A stretch of DNA of 64,000 bases from NCBI GenBank assembly GCA_922989275.2, contig OV277861.1, positions 18,128,540 to 18,192,539 on the forward strand, in the 5' to 3' direction. The first letter of the stretch is position 1. Each line of letters starts with the position of its first letter. This document shows, piece after piece, positions 11,931 to 22,746 of this stretch. This DNA comes from Gari tellinella. Taxonomy: Eukaryota > Mollusca > Bivalvia > Cardiida > Psammobiidae. A program made the position numbers and the translations under genes. The notes under the pieces are model-generated. The model was not told where the DNA came from, searched no databases, and was given only the letters and a program-made list of their open reading frames with translations.

Positions 11931-12184
11931 TTAACCCTTTCCACCCATTGCCTGTTTTTGAGTCTTAAAGATAAGTGACCACTTTAAGCATGTTGAAATT
12001 AAAGCAGAATGTGCTATAAGGTGCATTCTGCTTTATTTTCATCCTGCTTTAAGCTATCATCTGTTAGAATATAGAAAATATTTCTTATGGTACATATTCA
12101 TGACTGTATAAAATAAAACTATTTTCTTCAGTGGAGGAATAAATTAAAGGTGTCAAAAGTCATCTTTATGGAGTAATGGGTTAA
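11931..12184. mobile_element. Family C MITE
   Basis: TTAA at both ends; ends CCCTTTCCACCCATTGCC and TATGGAGTAATGGG. H3 hairpin at 11992-12053 is imperfect (GCATG / CCTGC mismatch near the base). Confidence 0.8.
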
Positions 12185-12255
12185 GACAGGTTTGACTGAA
12201 ATAATGTTTTATGTACATCTGGTGTCTCATGTAACATTTGAAGTCAAAGCTATGT

Positions 12256-12472
12256 ATAAACTATTTGAATGCTGGGTGATATTTTTGTCTTCAACAATTG
12301 TTATCTGATACTATTCTTAAAATTTGATTTTCTATATTTCTTTTCAAAACAGTGTCAGAGTGTCAAACAATTTGAATCCTGATGAGACACTGCACTACGC
12401 AGTGTCTCATCAGGTTCTAAACTGTTTGCAAAGGAAATCATGATTTTCACTGCTAGCGTCCAAAGAGTTTAA
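12256..12472. mobile_element. Family A MITE, reverse orientation
   Basis: Left end ACTATTTGAATGCTGGGT, right end GCTAGCGTCCAAAGAG with TTTAA. H1 hairpin at 12364-12428 has a changed tip (GACACTGCACTACGCAGTGTC) that still pairs. Confidence 0.8.
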
Positions 12473-12478
12473 CAAACA

Positions 12479-12650
12479 TTCAGTAGAATACTCATAGACA
12501 GTCATTGAATACAAGTTGCTGCTTAATGCAGGACAAATTAAATGCAGAAAGCTACCTGCATTAATATGTTCATGCATTAAGTAGAAACCTGGTTTTAAAA
12601 CATTTCAACCATTATTTTCAATTGAATTGTAGTTTAAAACAGGTGTGACT
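12479..12650. mobile_element. Family F-like MITE
   Basis: H4 hairpin remnant (GCTTAATGCAGGACAAATT... / ...GTTCATGCATTAAG) and a right end GGTGTGACTG-TA. The left end CAGTAGAATAC is a weak match. Confidence 0.55.
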
Positions 12651-12763
12651 GTATTGTCATTCTATATGATTGAATCCTTGTTTCTAGAAACTGCCATGGC
12701 ACCAATCAATATCAATAAAACCTGTATCATATACTGATCATCATTATAACAGTCACACCACTA

Positions 12764-12833
12764 TTAACTCCTGGAATGCTGGGTAATATTTTTGTCTGCA
12801 ACAATTGTCGTCTGCTATTTTTCTAAAATTTGA
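12764..12833. repeat. Family A left-end fragment
   Basis: TTAA + CTCCTGGAATGCTGGGTAAT followed by the GACAATTGTTGCAG block on the minus strand, then breaks off before the hairpin. Confidence 0.6.
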
Positions 12834-13341
12834 AATGAAAATGCAGTAATTGCTAATGTGCATTTCGTTGTGTCATGCTCTCTTGCAAGAGTACTGAATC
12901 CTTTACTCTATAGCCTACATATCTAGTTTTGAAAACAGATGACCACTTAGAGCAGATTGAAAGTAAAGCAGAATGTGCTCTGTACAAGGTTTTTTAATAA
13001 TAAAGAGCAGAGGTCAAGGTCAAAGTGACATGAAAGTGGAACACGACACTCCTCAATCTCATGATGTATGCAGACAGCAAGTTTGGACATTGTAGATAAT
13101 ATGGTGTTTGAGTTATGCTCCTGACAATGCTTTACAATTATCAAGGTCAGAGGTCAAGGTCAATGTCAAATTGACCCGAAAGTGGTATGTGACACTGAAC
13201 AATCCCAATATGTATACACAGACCAGGTTTGGTAATCATAGATGGCAATGTCAAGAAGTTATGCTGTGGACAAGGTTTTTCAATAATCAAGGTTAAGGTC
13301 ACAGACACCTGAAATTTGCGTCTTACACATCTACTATTCCT

Positions 13342-13850
13342 ATGTTCAAGAGGTATACAATAGACAACACACAATCTCAGACATGTTGTGTAGACTGTAT
13401 TTTATTAATCCGACGTTTCGGTCATACAATGACCTTCATCAGGGAATACATAAAAGTACAAATTATCAACCCTAAGGTGCACATTTTTAGGTACTATGTG
13501 TCATGTGATATAGTTCTAAAAATAGCTATCAACAATGAAAACAACTATGATGTAATGATGGTAGTTAAGGTGATGAATAGAGATGGTATGTATGGAAAAT
13601 CAAAAAGTTTTTTAACAGTCATAAGAGAGTGTTGCTTATAAATGATTTCAGTTACTATATTTCATGACATTGTGACCTTTCTAAATAAAAAGAGGTAGTT
13701 TTCTGTGTCACAGTAAGTATTGCTATGGTGATGACGTTATGATGACGTCCGAATGATGCCATGATGATGCTGTTGACATCATCATGATTCTATAGTGATG
13801 AGGTTATGGAAGAAAGTGTTTTTCAATACTTGCTGGTCAGTTTGTATCAG
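13342..13850 (-). mobile_element. 509-bp insert, Penelope/retrozyme-like
   Basis: Flanked by the 12-bp direct repeat TCTACTATTCCT (13330-13341 and 13851-13862), which occurs once in the uninterrupted host module, so the boundaries are firm. The minus strand carries a hammerhead-like core (13415-13442). A 99-codon plus-strand frame inside has no recognisable domain. A variable-length target duplication fits target-primed retrotransposition. Confidence 0.65.
13415..13442 (-). ncRNA. Hammerhead-like ribozyme core
   Basis: On the minus strand CTGATGA is followed by a stem GGTCAT-TGT-ATGACC and then GAAAC, the order of the hammerhead core with stem II. One unpaired A precedes the stem. Stem III would be only A-U and C-G closing on a GTC 19 bases further, and I cannot form a convincing stem I, so this copy may be inactive. 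Confidence 0.45.
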
Positions 13851-14445
13851 TCTACTATTCCTGTTTAACATTATGCTAAGTAACAAGGGAATCAGGTAGA
13901 AACTGAAGGAGGAGTTTGCCGCACACACTTTTGGAGACAGACCAATCTACCAATTTCAAGGTCAAAGGTCAAGGTAAAAGACACCTAAAATTTGTGTCTT
14001 GCACATCTACTATTCCTGATAGATCAACATTTATACCAAGTATCAAGGGAATCAAGTTGAAACGGAAGGAGAAGTTTGCCGCACACGATTTTGGAAGATA
14101 GACCAATCATCTAATTTCAAGCCCAGAGGTCAAGGTCAAGGTCTAAGACACATGAAATGTGTGTCTTGCACATCTACTTGTCCTGTTTTATATTTATACC
14201 AAGTATAAGTTGAATAAGATTGAAACTGAAGGAGTTCAACACATAAGCCAATGACCCACCGACAACTGACCAACCAACAACTGACCAGCAGGCTGATTCC
14301 AGTATACCCACTCAAACTCTGTTTGTGGGAGTATAATTGTATAATTTGGAACTTATTTTTCAGAGGAGGAAGGAGTCAAATGCGTAAAATGGCGTAGGAA
14401 TGAGTCAAATGCATAAAATGGTGTATCTATGGAGTAAAGGGTTAA

Positions 14446-14882
14446 GACAAATTGTTTATTGTTGGCATAATAAATGTTAATGAAGAATTTGTTTTTATTA
14501 AACTTCCATTCAATGAGGAAATACTGAAATCTAAAAAAGTATTATAGTTGTTTAATGCATGTTTCTGCAATCAATCAAATCATGTATTTGTTGTCTTGAA
14601 TATAAGGAAAACAATATTCAAACTCTCCAGGTTAATGCTTAACACATCTCCTGCTTCTTCATATATGAAACTCTACTTACTATGAACATCCAGCATCTTT
14701 CTACACTATGGCATTGGTTAATTCAAATTTTTGTCCAGGAAAGAGTGCAGACTCGTGTCAGAGAGATCCTATAAGAAAACAGTGCAGACCATAATCAGAA
14801 AGCTCCTGAACTACATCATCCGAGCTGCCTGATCTACTTTCATCCTGCTGTCAGAAACTACCTGTCTAAAGGTTCAAAGTGT
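14446..14882. other. AT-rich stretch with broken H2 hairpins
   Basis: Around 14745-14815 two partial H2 left arms ('GAGTGCAGACTCGTGTCAGA' and 'ACAGTGCAGACCATAATCAG') stand without partners. Otherwise nothing recognised. Confidence 0.4.
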
Positions 14883-14946
14883 CAAATGGTTGGATCCTGA
14901 TGAGACGCCAGGTTGCTGGGCATCTCGTCTGGATTTAAACTGTTTA
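14883..14946. repeat. Decayed H1 hairpin (family A)
   Basis: GGTTGGATCCTGATGAGACG and GGCATCTCGTCTGGATTTAA arms with a changed tip. A 'TCAAAGTGTC' lead-in fits family A. Confidence 0.6.
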
Positions 14947-15005
14947 CAAAGGAAAAAGCAATTTTACAAAAGACATGCAAAGATTGAAATTCCAAGAGCT
15001 TTTCC

Positions 15006-17086
15006 TGTCATATCTTCAAACTGCATGGCATTTAACTGCCATATATTCAAACTGCATGACATTTATATCTAATATATTCAAATTGATTGGGATTTAACTG
15101 TCATATATTCAAACTGCATGGCATTTAACTGTCATATATTCAAATTGTATGACATTTTACTGTCATATATTCAAATTGCATGATATTTAATTGTAAAGCC
15201 ATTTAACTGCCATATATTCAAAATACATGACATTTAACTATCATATATTAAATAGCAATGACATTTAACCATCATATATTCAAATTGCATGACATTTTAC
15301 TGTCATATATTCAAATTGCATGATATGTAACTGTCATATATTCAAATTGCATGACATTTAACTGTCATATTTTCGAATTGCATGCTATTTAACTGTCATA
15401 TATTCAAATTGCATGACAATAAATTTTAACAATAATATGATCACATTGCATGCTATTAAACTGTCATATATTCAAATTGCATGACATTTAACTGTCATAT
15501 AATTAAATCGCATGGCATTTAACTGTTATATATTCAAATTGCATTACATTTAACCATCATATATTCAAACTGCACGATATTTGAATGTCATATACATGTG
15601 TACTCAAATTGCATGACATTTAACTATCAGATATCAATTTGCATTACTTTTAAACATCATATATTCAAACTGCACGATATTTGAATGTCATATACATGTG
15701 TACTCAAATTGCATGGCATTTAACTATCAGATATCAATTTGCATTACATTTAACCATCATATATTCAAACTGCACGATATTTGAATGTCATATACATGTG
15801 TACTCAAATTGCATGACATTTAACTATCAGATATCAATTTGCATTACTTTTAAACATCATATATTCAAACTGCATGTCATTTATTTTTAATATACTAAAA
15901 CTGCATGGCATTCAACTGTCATATAATATTATTCAAACTGCATGTCATTGAATTGCCATATATTCAAATTGCATGACATTTAAATGTCATATATTCAATA
16001 TTTAAACTGCTTTACATTTGAATGTCATGTATCTAAACTGTACTACTTGAATGTCATATAATAAAATTGTGTGACATGTAGATGGCATATATCCAGTCTG
16101 CTTGACATTTAATTGTCATATATTAAAACTGCATGACAAATAGATGGCAGGATATATTCAAACTGCTTGACATTTAATTGTCATATATCAAAACTGCATG
16201 ACATTTGAATGTATTTGATAAAACTGCATGACATTTAGGTGTCATATATTTAATCAAACTGCATGCACTTGGCTGTCATATATTCAAAATGCATGGCAGC
16301 TAAAAGTCATATATTAAAACTGCAAGTCATGTAGCTGTCATATATTTAAACTGCATGACATTTCAATGTCATATATTTATATACTGCATGACTTTTAATT
16401 GTTATATATTAAAGCTTTATGACATTTACATGTCATACATTCAATATTAAACTGCTTGACTTTTAAATGTCATGCATTCAAATTGCACTACTTGAATGTC
16501 ATATATGTCATATATTCAAACTGAAAGGCATGCACTGCTTCAACTGGCTTTCATATATTCAAACTGCATGACATTAAGGTGTTATGTATTTAAACTGCAT
16601 GTCATTTAAATATCATACATACATTCATACTGCATAACATGAAAATGTCATACGTTCACACTGCATGACTAATAGCTGCCATACATTCAAACTGCTTAAC
16701 ATTTAAATGTCATATAATAAAACTGTCTGCAATGTAGAAGTCATATATTTAAACTGCATACTTAATGAACTTCAACTGCCACATATTCAAATTGATTAAC
16801 ATTTAAATTTTATGAAATGTAGAAGTCATATTTAAACTACATAGCACTTAAATGTCATATATTCAAATCGCTTGACATTGAAATGTCATATAATAAAATT
16901 GAATGACTTGGCTGATATAATATTCAAATTGCATGACATTTAATGTCTCTTATTCAATATTCAAACTGCATGACATTTAAATCTCATTCACTTATTTAAA
17001 CTGTGTGACATTTAAATGTGATGTATGAATTTACTGTCATATACTCAAACTGCATGACTGTTCACTGTCATATATCAAAACTGCCA
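15006..17086 (+). repeat. Minisatellite, about 31-bp unit
   Basis: Roughly 65 diverged copies of a unit close to 'CATATATTCAAACTGCATGA' + 'CATTTAACTGT'. Copies differ by single bases and small insertions such as doubled 'ATATTCAA'. Open frames here are translations of the repeat. Confidence 0.9.
15541..15860 (+). repeat. 100-bp higher-order repeat within the minisatellite
   Basis: GCATTAC recurs at 15541, 15641, 15741 and 15841, and the 100 bp between is nearly identical each time, each with 'TACATGTGTACTC' and 'CAGATATCAATTT' variants. This local homogeneity shows recent amplification of a three-unit block. Confidence 0.9.
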
Positions 17087-17327
17087 ATGGAAGATATTTC
17101 AATGTAGGATTGGGGTGGATGTTTGTATCACAGGAAATTCAAATTTAATATGCCCAGGCCATGAGGCATAACAAGCTAATGGGTATTTAATGGTTTTGTA
17201 AATCCATCACTGTATATGAGATATCTATGCGTGGAAGACATACGCATACAAATGATCAACATTAAGCCCCGAATTAACATGGGAATTACACCATACAAAT
17301 GATTTACAAAAATGCTACTGAATACTA
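17087..17327. other. Unassigned flank of the minisatellite
   Basis: No repeat, RNA or coding signal recognised. Confidence 0.4.
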
Positions 17328-17534
17328 TACAGGTTATCCTGCTTTAACAGCCATTTAAAACTGACATTCTGTGAAGGCGCTAAAAACAGGTGACAGCTTA
17401 AAGCAAGTTGAAAGTAAAGCAGAAAGCTCCTAAAGGAGCTTTCTGCTTTACTTTCAACTTGCTTAAAGCATCCACCTGTCTTAAATGCTAAAACCTCTGT
17501 GTATAGAGACATTGTTTTACAATGAGGTACTGTA
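17328..17534. mobile_element. Family F MITE
   Basis: TA + CAGGTTATCCTGC left end and GAGGTACTG + TA right end. Long hairpin at 17386-17479 including ACAGGTGACAGCTTAAAGCA, tip AAGCTCCTAAAGGAGCTT. Confidence 0.75.
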
Positions 17535-17580
17535 CCAACCAACATTTAATGTTTTATAGAAATATTTTAGAATATTACAC

Positions 17581-17795
17581 CTAACCCCTTCACTGCGTCA
17601 AGTACAATAATTAATTTGCAAACAATTTTGGATCCAGATCAGACGCGACATAATGCGGCGTCTGATCAGGATCAAAACTGTTTGCAACTCAATTAAATAT
17701 TTCTTAAGTCAAAATATACCGAAATTTAAATTTCAGAAATGAAAGTAGAGAACAAGTGTTTAATATTGATGACGTCATGGCAGTGAAGGGGTTAA
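17581..17795. mobile_element. Family A variant MITE
   Basis: Ends CCCCTTCACTGCGTCA and TGACGTCATGGCAGTGAAGG + GG-TTAA; the left TTAA has become CTAA. H1 hairpin at 17619-17684 with a GATCAGA arm. Confidence 0.8.
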
Positions 17796-18080
17796 TCTAG
17801 TTACAAAGTTTCCAGCTGTTTCTTTCACCAGGTGTAAGATTCCTATTTATTTTTTATTAACCGCTGATTTCACCAGAGACCCTAGATTACATGTATAAAT
17901 TTAACATGTAAAACATTTTTATTTTTCATCAAACAAGATTCCTGTTTTTGACTTGAAACGGACTGGCCACAAGATTTGGCAGAAACATTGTCAAAAAAAA
18001 TATTTCTACTTTATTCCTGGACTGTCATGAATATACACCATATATATAGGAAATAATTCTATATCCTAGCAGATGGTAGC

Positions 18081-18330
18081 TTAACCCATTACCCCATAGC
18101 CTGTTTCTAGTTTTGAAAACAGTTGACCACTTATTTAAGCAAGTTGACAGTAAAGCAGAATGCACCTTAAGGCTCATTCTGCTTTACTTTCAGTCTCCTT
18201 TAAGCCGCTTTAAGATGCCATCTGCTAGTGTATAGAAAATATTTTCTATGATACATAATCGTGACTGTATCAATTGGAATTTTATTATTATAATTTTCTT
18301 CAGCGGAAAAATTAACAAGAACACCGCAAG
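18081..18330. mobile_element. Family C MITE inserted in another family C copy
   Basis: TTAA + CCCATTACCCCATAGCC. The left flank, ATATCCTAGCAGATGGTAGC, is the inner part of a family C element in the opposite orientation, so the insertion hit the TTAA at its hairpin base. Hairpin 18134-18204; right end lost. Confidence 0.75.
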
Positions 18331-18344
18331 CATCATTCTGTTTT

Positions 18345-18810
18345 TGTAGATCAGGGAAAAATACCGTTAAATTAAGTCAAAGGTCAAGGTCAATTGGTAA
18401 TATAGTGTAGTATATCTGGATTGAACTTGTCAAGATGAAGATGCATACCAAAAATGAAGGTTGTAGATAAAAACTTGAAGAAGTTACTGCCAACTTGAAG
18501 ATCAGTGAAAAATACAGTAAAATTAGGTCAAAGGTCAAAGTTATTTGATTAAAATTCTTGATATGTCATGATAGAACTTGTCAAGATGAACATGTATACC
18601 AAAAATGAAAGTTGCAGATGAAAATTGAAGAAGTTATGATCAACGTTAAGATGCGGGACAACAAAAATAATAATTAAGTCAAAGGTCAAGGACAAGGTCA
18701 CTTGGTAAAATATTTTAGTATTTCTAGATAGGACTTGTCAAGATGAACATGTATACTAAATAATTATGAAGGTTGTAGAAGAAAAATTAAAGAAGTTATG
18801 GACAACTTTG
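18345..18810 (+). repeat. 151-bp tandem repeat with AGGTCA blocks
   Basis: Three imperfect units; the AGTCAAAGGTCA block recurs at 18376, 18527 and 18678. Each unit contains 'ACTTGTCAAGATGAA' and 'AATGAAGGTTG'. A perfect DR1 lies at 18525-18537. Probably the core of a tandem-repeat mollusc element. Confidence 0.8.
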
Positions 18811-18980
18811 GGATTTTTCCTTTTTTTCTGATAATTACCAATTTTCTTTGACTCTCAAAGCATTTGTCCCTACATTATTGAAAAGTGACAATTTAATGCA
18901 AACCTAGATCAAAGTACTCTAAAAGAGAAAATTGTCCAACTATTAAACTTATTCAATCTTACAGTATACTACAGGAGAAA

Positions 18981-19173
18981 CAGGGCTCTAGATAAGAGGA
19001 AGTAAACTGACCAAATCCAACATTTTTTTACTTATTTAAGCACCAAATCCTATGGTGTTACCACTCATTAGAATCGTCTAGAAGACACGATTCTGATGAG
19101 TAGTGACACCATAGGGTTTATTGCAGAAATAAAGATTTTATTTTTTGAAATACTCTCCTTATCTGGAGCCCTT
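18981..19173. mobile_element. Family G MITE
   Basis: Ends CAGGGCTCTAGATAAG and CTTATCTGGAGCCCTT; GGAGAA occurs at 18974-18979 and 19174-19179 with one extra base at the left junction. H5 hairpin 19049-19115. Confidence 0.8.
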
Positions 19174-19493
19174 GGAGAATAACACTAAGAAAAGTTAAAT
19201 GTGCCAAAAGGCCCTTCTATGTGAGAAAAGAATAAAACATAGCGGTGTTAGAACTCAAACAAAAGTCCCTTATTTTTTCCTTTTTTTCAATCTTCATAAA
19301 AGTTTAACCAAAGAGAGTTTAATGATCAAAATTAGACGAAACTTTGACAGTATAATTCAATAAGAGATCATGGCCAATTAATGGTTAAGTTCATAAAGTT
19401 TAATGGTCATTAACTTGCTGCCTTTAACCCTTAAACTGCTGACTGTCAAACTGACTACAATTTCTATATAATGACCAGTTTACCAGAGATCCT

Positions 19494-19660
19494 GATAAGG
19501 GGACTATTTCAAAAACTAAAATCTTTATTTCTGCATTAAACCCTATGGTGTCACTACTCATTAGAATCGTCTCAAAGAGACTATTCTAATGAGAAGTAAC
19601 ACCATAGGATTTGGTGCTGAAATGATTTGTTCAGTTTACACCATCTTATCTGGAGCCCTG
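19494..19660. mobile_element. Family G MITE with 6-bp target duplication
   Basis: GTTTAC at 19488-19493 and 19661-19666. Ends CAGAGATCCTGATAAG and CTTATCTGGAGCCCTG. H5 hairpin 19542-19608 with TCTCAAAGAGA tip. Confidence 0.85.
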
Positions 19661-19710
19661 GTTTACATTGACTCCTGAGGGGTTAGTACCACAAACATTC
19701 TGAATTATGA

Positions 19711-19779
19711 CAAGCAGGCTGCAGACCCTGATCAGAGGGTTCCTTCAGGAGCTCTCTGATCTAGGTCAACACTGTTTGC
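19711..19779. repeat. H2 hairpin, partly decayed
   Basis: GCAGACCCTGATCAGAGGG / CTCTCTGATCTAGGTC arms. An AAAGG-TTAA follows at about 19801-19807 and may be the right end of the element. Confidence 0.6.
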
Positions 19780-19807
19780 AAATGATGTTTCATGCACAAT
19801 AAAGGTT

Positions 19808-20238
19808 AATGTGTCCTCTGGTGGCCTTCAAAATTTGACAATTTGAAAAGAAGAAAAAAAAATCAAATAAAGTGATTTATCAAGTTTGTTTGAAAGTTTA
19901 CATGGTGAGTTTTTCAGTGCCAGATTTCAACTGCCAGATTAAGGCAAGACATAAGTGTGCTTAAAAATACTCAAATAGTAAACCATTTACGAAGTATTTC
20001 GGACAGATTTATTGAGTGTGCAAGTTAACGTTTCATTGTTAAAAAACCTGTAACCCAATTATAAAAGATTTGCAGCAATTAGGCCCCCTTTTTTTACAAC
20101 TCTGTTTGTTAAGGAACCCTCATGATGTGGCAAGGGGACAAAGGGATGTCAGGCGGAAAAGGTATAAAATAGCCATATCCTGAATATGAGTTACAGAAAA
20201 CGTGTCATTTCTACCAGATTGTATCAATAATTAACTAG
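19808..20238. other. Stretch without a recognised feature
   Basis: AT-rich, no convincing repeat or coding frame. Confidence 0.4.
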
Positions 20239-20486
20239 TTAACCCATTACCCCATACATAGCCTGTTTCTAGTTTTGAAGATAGGTTGCTACTTAAAGCA
20301 GGTTGAAAGTAAAGCAGAATGCACCTTAAGGCGCTTTCTGCTTTACGTTCAACCTGCTTTAAGCTATTATCTACCAGGATATAGAAAGTATTTCTGCATA
20401 TATGACTGTATAAAGCGGAATTATTTTCTACGGTGGAGGAATAAATTAGAGGTGTAAAAAGGCGTATTTATGGGATAATGGGTTAA
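20239..20486. mobile_element. Family C MITE
   Basis: TTAA at both ends; CCCATTACCCCATA and TATGGGATAATGGG. H3 hairpin 20292-20363 around CCTTAAGG with one arm change (GCATT / GCTTT). Confidence 0.85.
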
Positions 20487-20543
20487 ACTTGTATTGAGCA
20501 TCAACTGAAAAGAAGATATATTCAAGCCTTCAGATTAGGTGGC

Positions 20544-20616
20544 AGCTTATTGCAGGAAAGAAGCATTGCAGAAAGCTTCTATAAAGCTTTCTGCATTATT
20601 TTTGTCCCGCAGTAAG
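20544..20616. repeat. H4 hairpin
   Basis: CAGCTTATTGCAGGAAAGAA / TTTTTGTCCCGCAGTAAGTT arms with AAGCTTCTATAAAGCTT tip. Confidence 0.65.
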
Positions 20617-20716
20617 TTTTCATTGGTTAAGCAACCACATTGTGTCTTGACTCTGTGGTTGTTGACACAAAATAATGTGACGTGTATAAGCTTCTATAGA
20701 TTTCCTATGGGCAGTC

Positions 20717-20772
20717 TTTTAATGCAGAACAAATTTAATGCAGAAAGCTTGAGCTTTCTGCATCACTTTTAA
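20717..20772. repeat. H4 hairpin with shortened tip
   Basis: TTAATGCAGAACAAATTTAA and CTGCATCACTTTTAA arms; the CTCC/GGAG tip is reduced to AAGCTTGAGCTT. Confidence 0.55.
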
Positions 20773-21204
20773 TATCACACTTGGCAGCCACCTGCTTTGA
20801 GCCTTCAAACATTCTAAAGCAAAATGTTGCTCCAATCAGGTCAAACTTTGTCCACTAATTAAAGGCGCATAGATTTGTAAGTGCTCTAAAATACGGCGAG
20901 AATCCCATTGTTAAATACAGGCCATCATGTACCGAAGAGTTAATTTAACACCGTATTCACATACAATTATATTATTTTGTAATATATGATAGGCAAACGA
21001 CAGCTATTAAATTTACAACCGCGGTATGTCCCTGGGTATATGTTCCTCTTCCAATTAAATAGGTGGAAGGTTCCTCCACTAGCCAATAAACACAGCACCC
21101 GCATCTGCCCGTAATCTGTTTAACGTCAAATTCCTTATAAATTTCTCACCGACCTGACAACATTCTTTGTATTGTTAGTCAGACAGCATAGTACAAAAGG
21201 CAAG
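20773..21204. other. Low-repeat stretch
   Basis: Balanced sequence with no recognisable gene; a CCGCGGTATGTCCCTGGG segment near 21018-21035 is among the more GC-rich parts. Confidence 0.35.
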
Positions 21205-21404
21205 CACAGTAAAATCTGCCTTTAGCAGCCACTTGAAAATTTTTGTTTTAATACAGGTGACTGCTTAATGCAGGACAAAAGTAAAGCAAAAAGCTCCTTT
21301 AGGAGCTTTTTGCTTTACATTTGTCCTGCATTAAGCTGTCACCTGTATTAAAGAGAGTTAAACGCTTCGTAAAAGTAAGGTTGTTTAGCGTAGGCGTGAC
21401 TGTA
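21205..21404. mobile_element. Family F MITE with long hairpin
   Basis: Ends CAGTAAAATCTG and GGCGTGACTG-TA. Hairpin 21247-21352 has arms of about 50 bp (TTTAATACAGGTGAC base) with very few mismatches and a CTCCTTTAGGAG apex. Confidence 0.8.
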
Positions 21405-21584
21405 TATAGACTATCAATACCTATAACATTTGTTTTATCTTCAGGGAGCTGTTTTAGATGTGACAGATGGGATGATTTATAAGACAATAATACATAGGTT
21501 TCCACTTCGTATAGTAATTCTGTGAGTCTGAAAAAAATAAAATTAGACTGATTGTACTCTTAATTCCAATATAGCAGTGCTAAC

Positions 21585-21831
21585 CTAACCCATTACCCCA
21601 TAAATACGCTCTTTTACGTCTCTAATTTATTCCTCCTCTTTGTACATGAATATGTACATGTACCATAAGAAATATTTTCTTTATCCTAGTAGATAATAGC
21701 TAAAAGCTAAAGCAGAATGTGTTAAAAGTAAGCAGAATATGCCTTAAGGTGCATTCTGCTTTACTTTCAACCTACTTTAAGTAGTCACCTATATTCAATA
21801 CTGAGAAACAGGCCATTTGGTAATGGGTTTA
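21585..21831. mobile_element. Family C MITE
   Basis: CCCATTACCCCATAAATACG left, TTTGGTAATGGG right; flanking TTAA mutated to CTAA and TTTA. Hairpin (about 21709-21781) has an internal rearrangement that repeats AAAGTAAGCAGAAT. Confidence 0.75.
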
Positions 21832-22150
21832 CTAAACTTCTTTCACTCAATCATCTCTGCAACTTCAAATAGACAGTTCAAGGTGTTTCCAATTAAGTCA
21901 GGGTCTTCCTCCACTTGTAATTAGCTGGACGTCGCGATATGACCGAAATACTGTTGAAAGCGACGTAAAATCAAAACAAATCAAATCAAACCAACTAAGT
22001 CAGCCCATTTTTAACAAATAATGACTGTTTCACATTTGTACTGCAGCCATTTAATGACAAACAGTGTAGATCATGTGTCTACATTGTGTGCATAGGACAA
22101 GTGTACAGCTTACATGTACACTGCAAAGGAAGCATATACTTGCCACATGG
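21832..22150. mobile_element. Decayed family B MITE interrupted by a SINE tail
   Basis: 'CTCAATCATCTCTGCAACTT', 'CCCATTTTTAAC' and the paired GTACAGCTTACATGTAC segment place it in family B. Its H2 hairpin is reduced to GTGTAGATCATGTGTCTACA. Confidence 0.6.
21901..21990 (+). mobile_element. 5'-truncated SINE tail
   Basis: A 90-bp insert ending in CAAAACAAATCAAATCAAA and containing GACCGAAATACTGTTGAAAG lies between CCAATTAAGTCA and CCAACTAAGTCA, a 12-bp target duplication with one mismatch. The block resembles the 3' part of tRNA-derived SINEs seen in bivalves; the tRNA-like head is missing. Confidence 0.65.
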
Positions 22151-22746
22151 GGGCATTGAGTTTACTAAGGGACAAGAATCATACAGACAAGTCTCAATTT
22201 TCCAAAATAATTACAAGAAAAATGGAAATCAGAAGTAATTGACTGGAACACATTTTTCTATTTTTAGTATCAGTGACCTTAACATTGACCCTTGAGCCTT
22301 GAAATTAAATCCCAAACAATGTCTTAATGAACCCAAAGTACAATTATAAGCTAGGTCATTAATGTAAGCTTGCTAGATACAAAGATTGGTCGAAATTGGC
22401 CTATCTAATGTGAAGTTATTGAATGTTTTCCTATTTAGAGTAACAGGGACTTGACCTTGACCCAAGGAACCCCAAATACAATCTCAAGATATATAGGTCT
22501 AGATGTAAGCTAAGGTACATACCAAATTTAGTCAAAATTTAAAGTTATTGACTGGAAACCCCCTGTTTGAAACCCACCATCCAACAACCTACCCGCCCAA
22601 TGACTTCCCCAATCTAATAACCAGGTTTTAAAGTGTTTTTTCTAATCTGAAAATTAAGCTATGGACCGGAAACTGCTTTTGCGTTTTTAAGTAATATTGA
22701 CCTTGACCCGATGACTTCCAAATACAAATCCATGCTAGATCTTTAT

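Larger units (their letters stand above)
12981..14350 (+). mobile_element. AGGTCA-array element of bivalve type
   Basis: Degenerate internal repeats begin with AGAGGTCAAGGTCAA at 13009 and about 140 bp later at 13149, then a second module ('TTGCACATCTACT') recurs near 13320, 13995 and 14160. It ends in CAACTGACCAACCAACAACT and a hairpin TATACCCAC...TGTGGGAGTATA at 14303-14335. A perfect DR1 (AGGTCA-A-AGGTCA) is at 13959-13971. Autonomy and class are unknown. Confidence 0.6.
12895..14445. mobile_element. Family C MITE split by a nested insertion
   Basis: The left part (CCTTTACTCTATAGCC to AAAGCAGAATGTGCTC, ending near 12980) and the right part (GGAGGAAGGAGTCAAATGCG to GGAGTAAAGGG-TTAA, from about 14360) are separated by the AGGTCA-rich element. 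The break is near the apex of the H3 hairpin. Confidence 0.7.

Noticed and set aside
13342..13641. A 99-codon frame in the hammerhead-like insert as a Penelope protein
   Set aside because: It runs on the strand opposite the hammerhead core and has no GIY-YIG or reverse-transcriptase motif.
15006..17086. CRISPR array
   Set aside because: Units are contiguous and diverged with no constant repeat and variable spacer pattern, and the sequence is metazoan.
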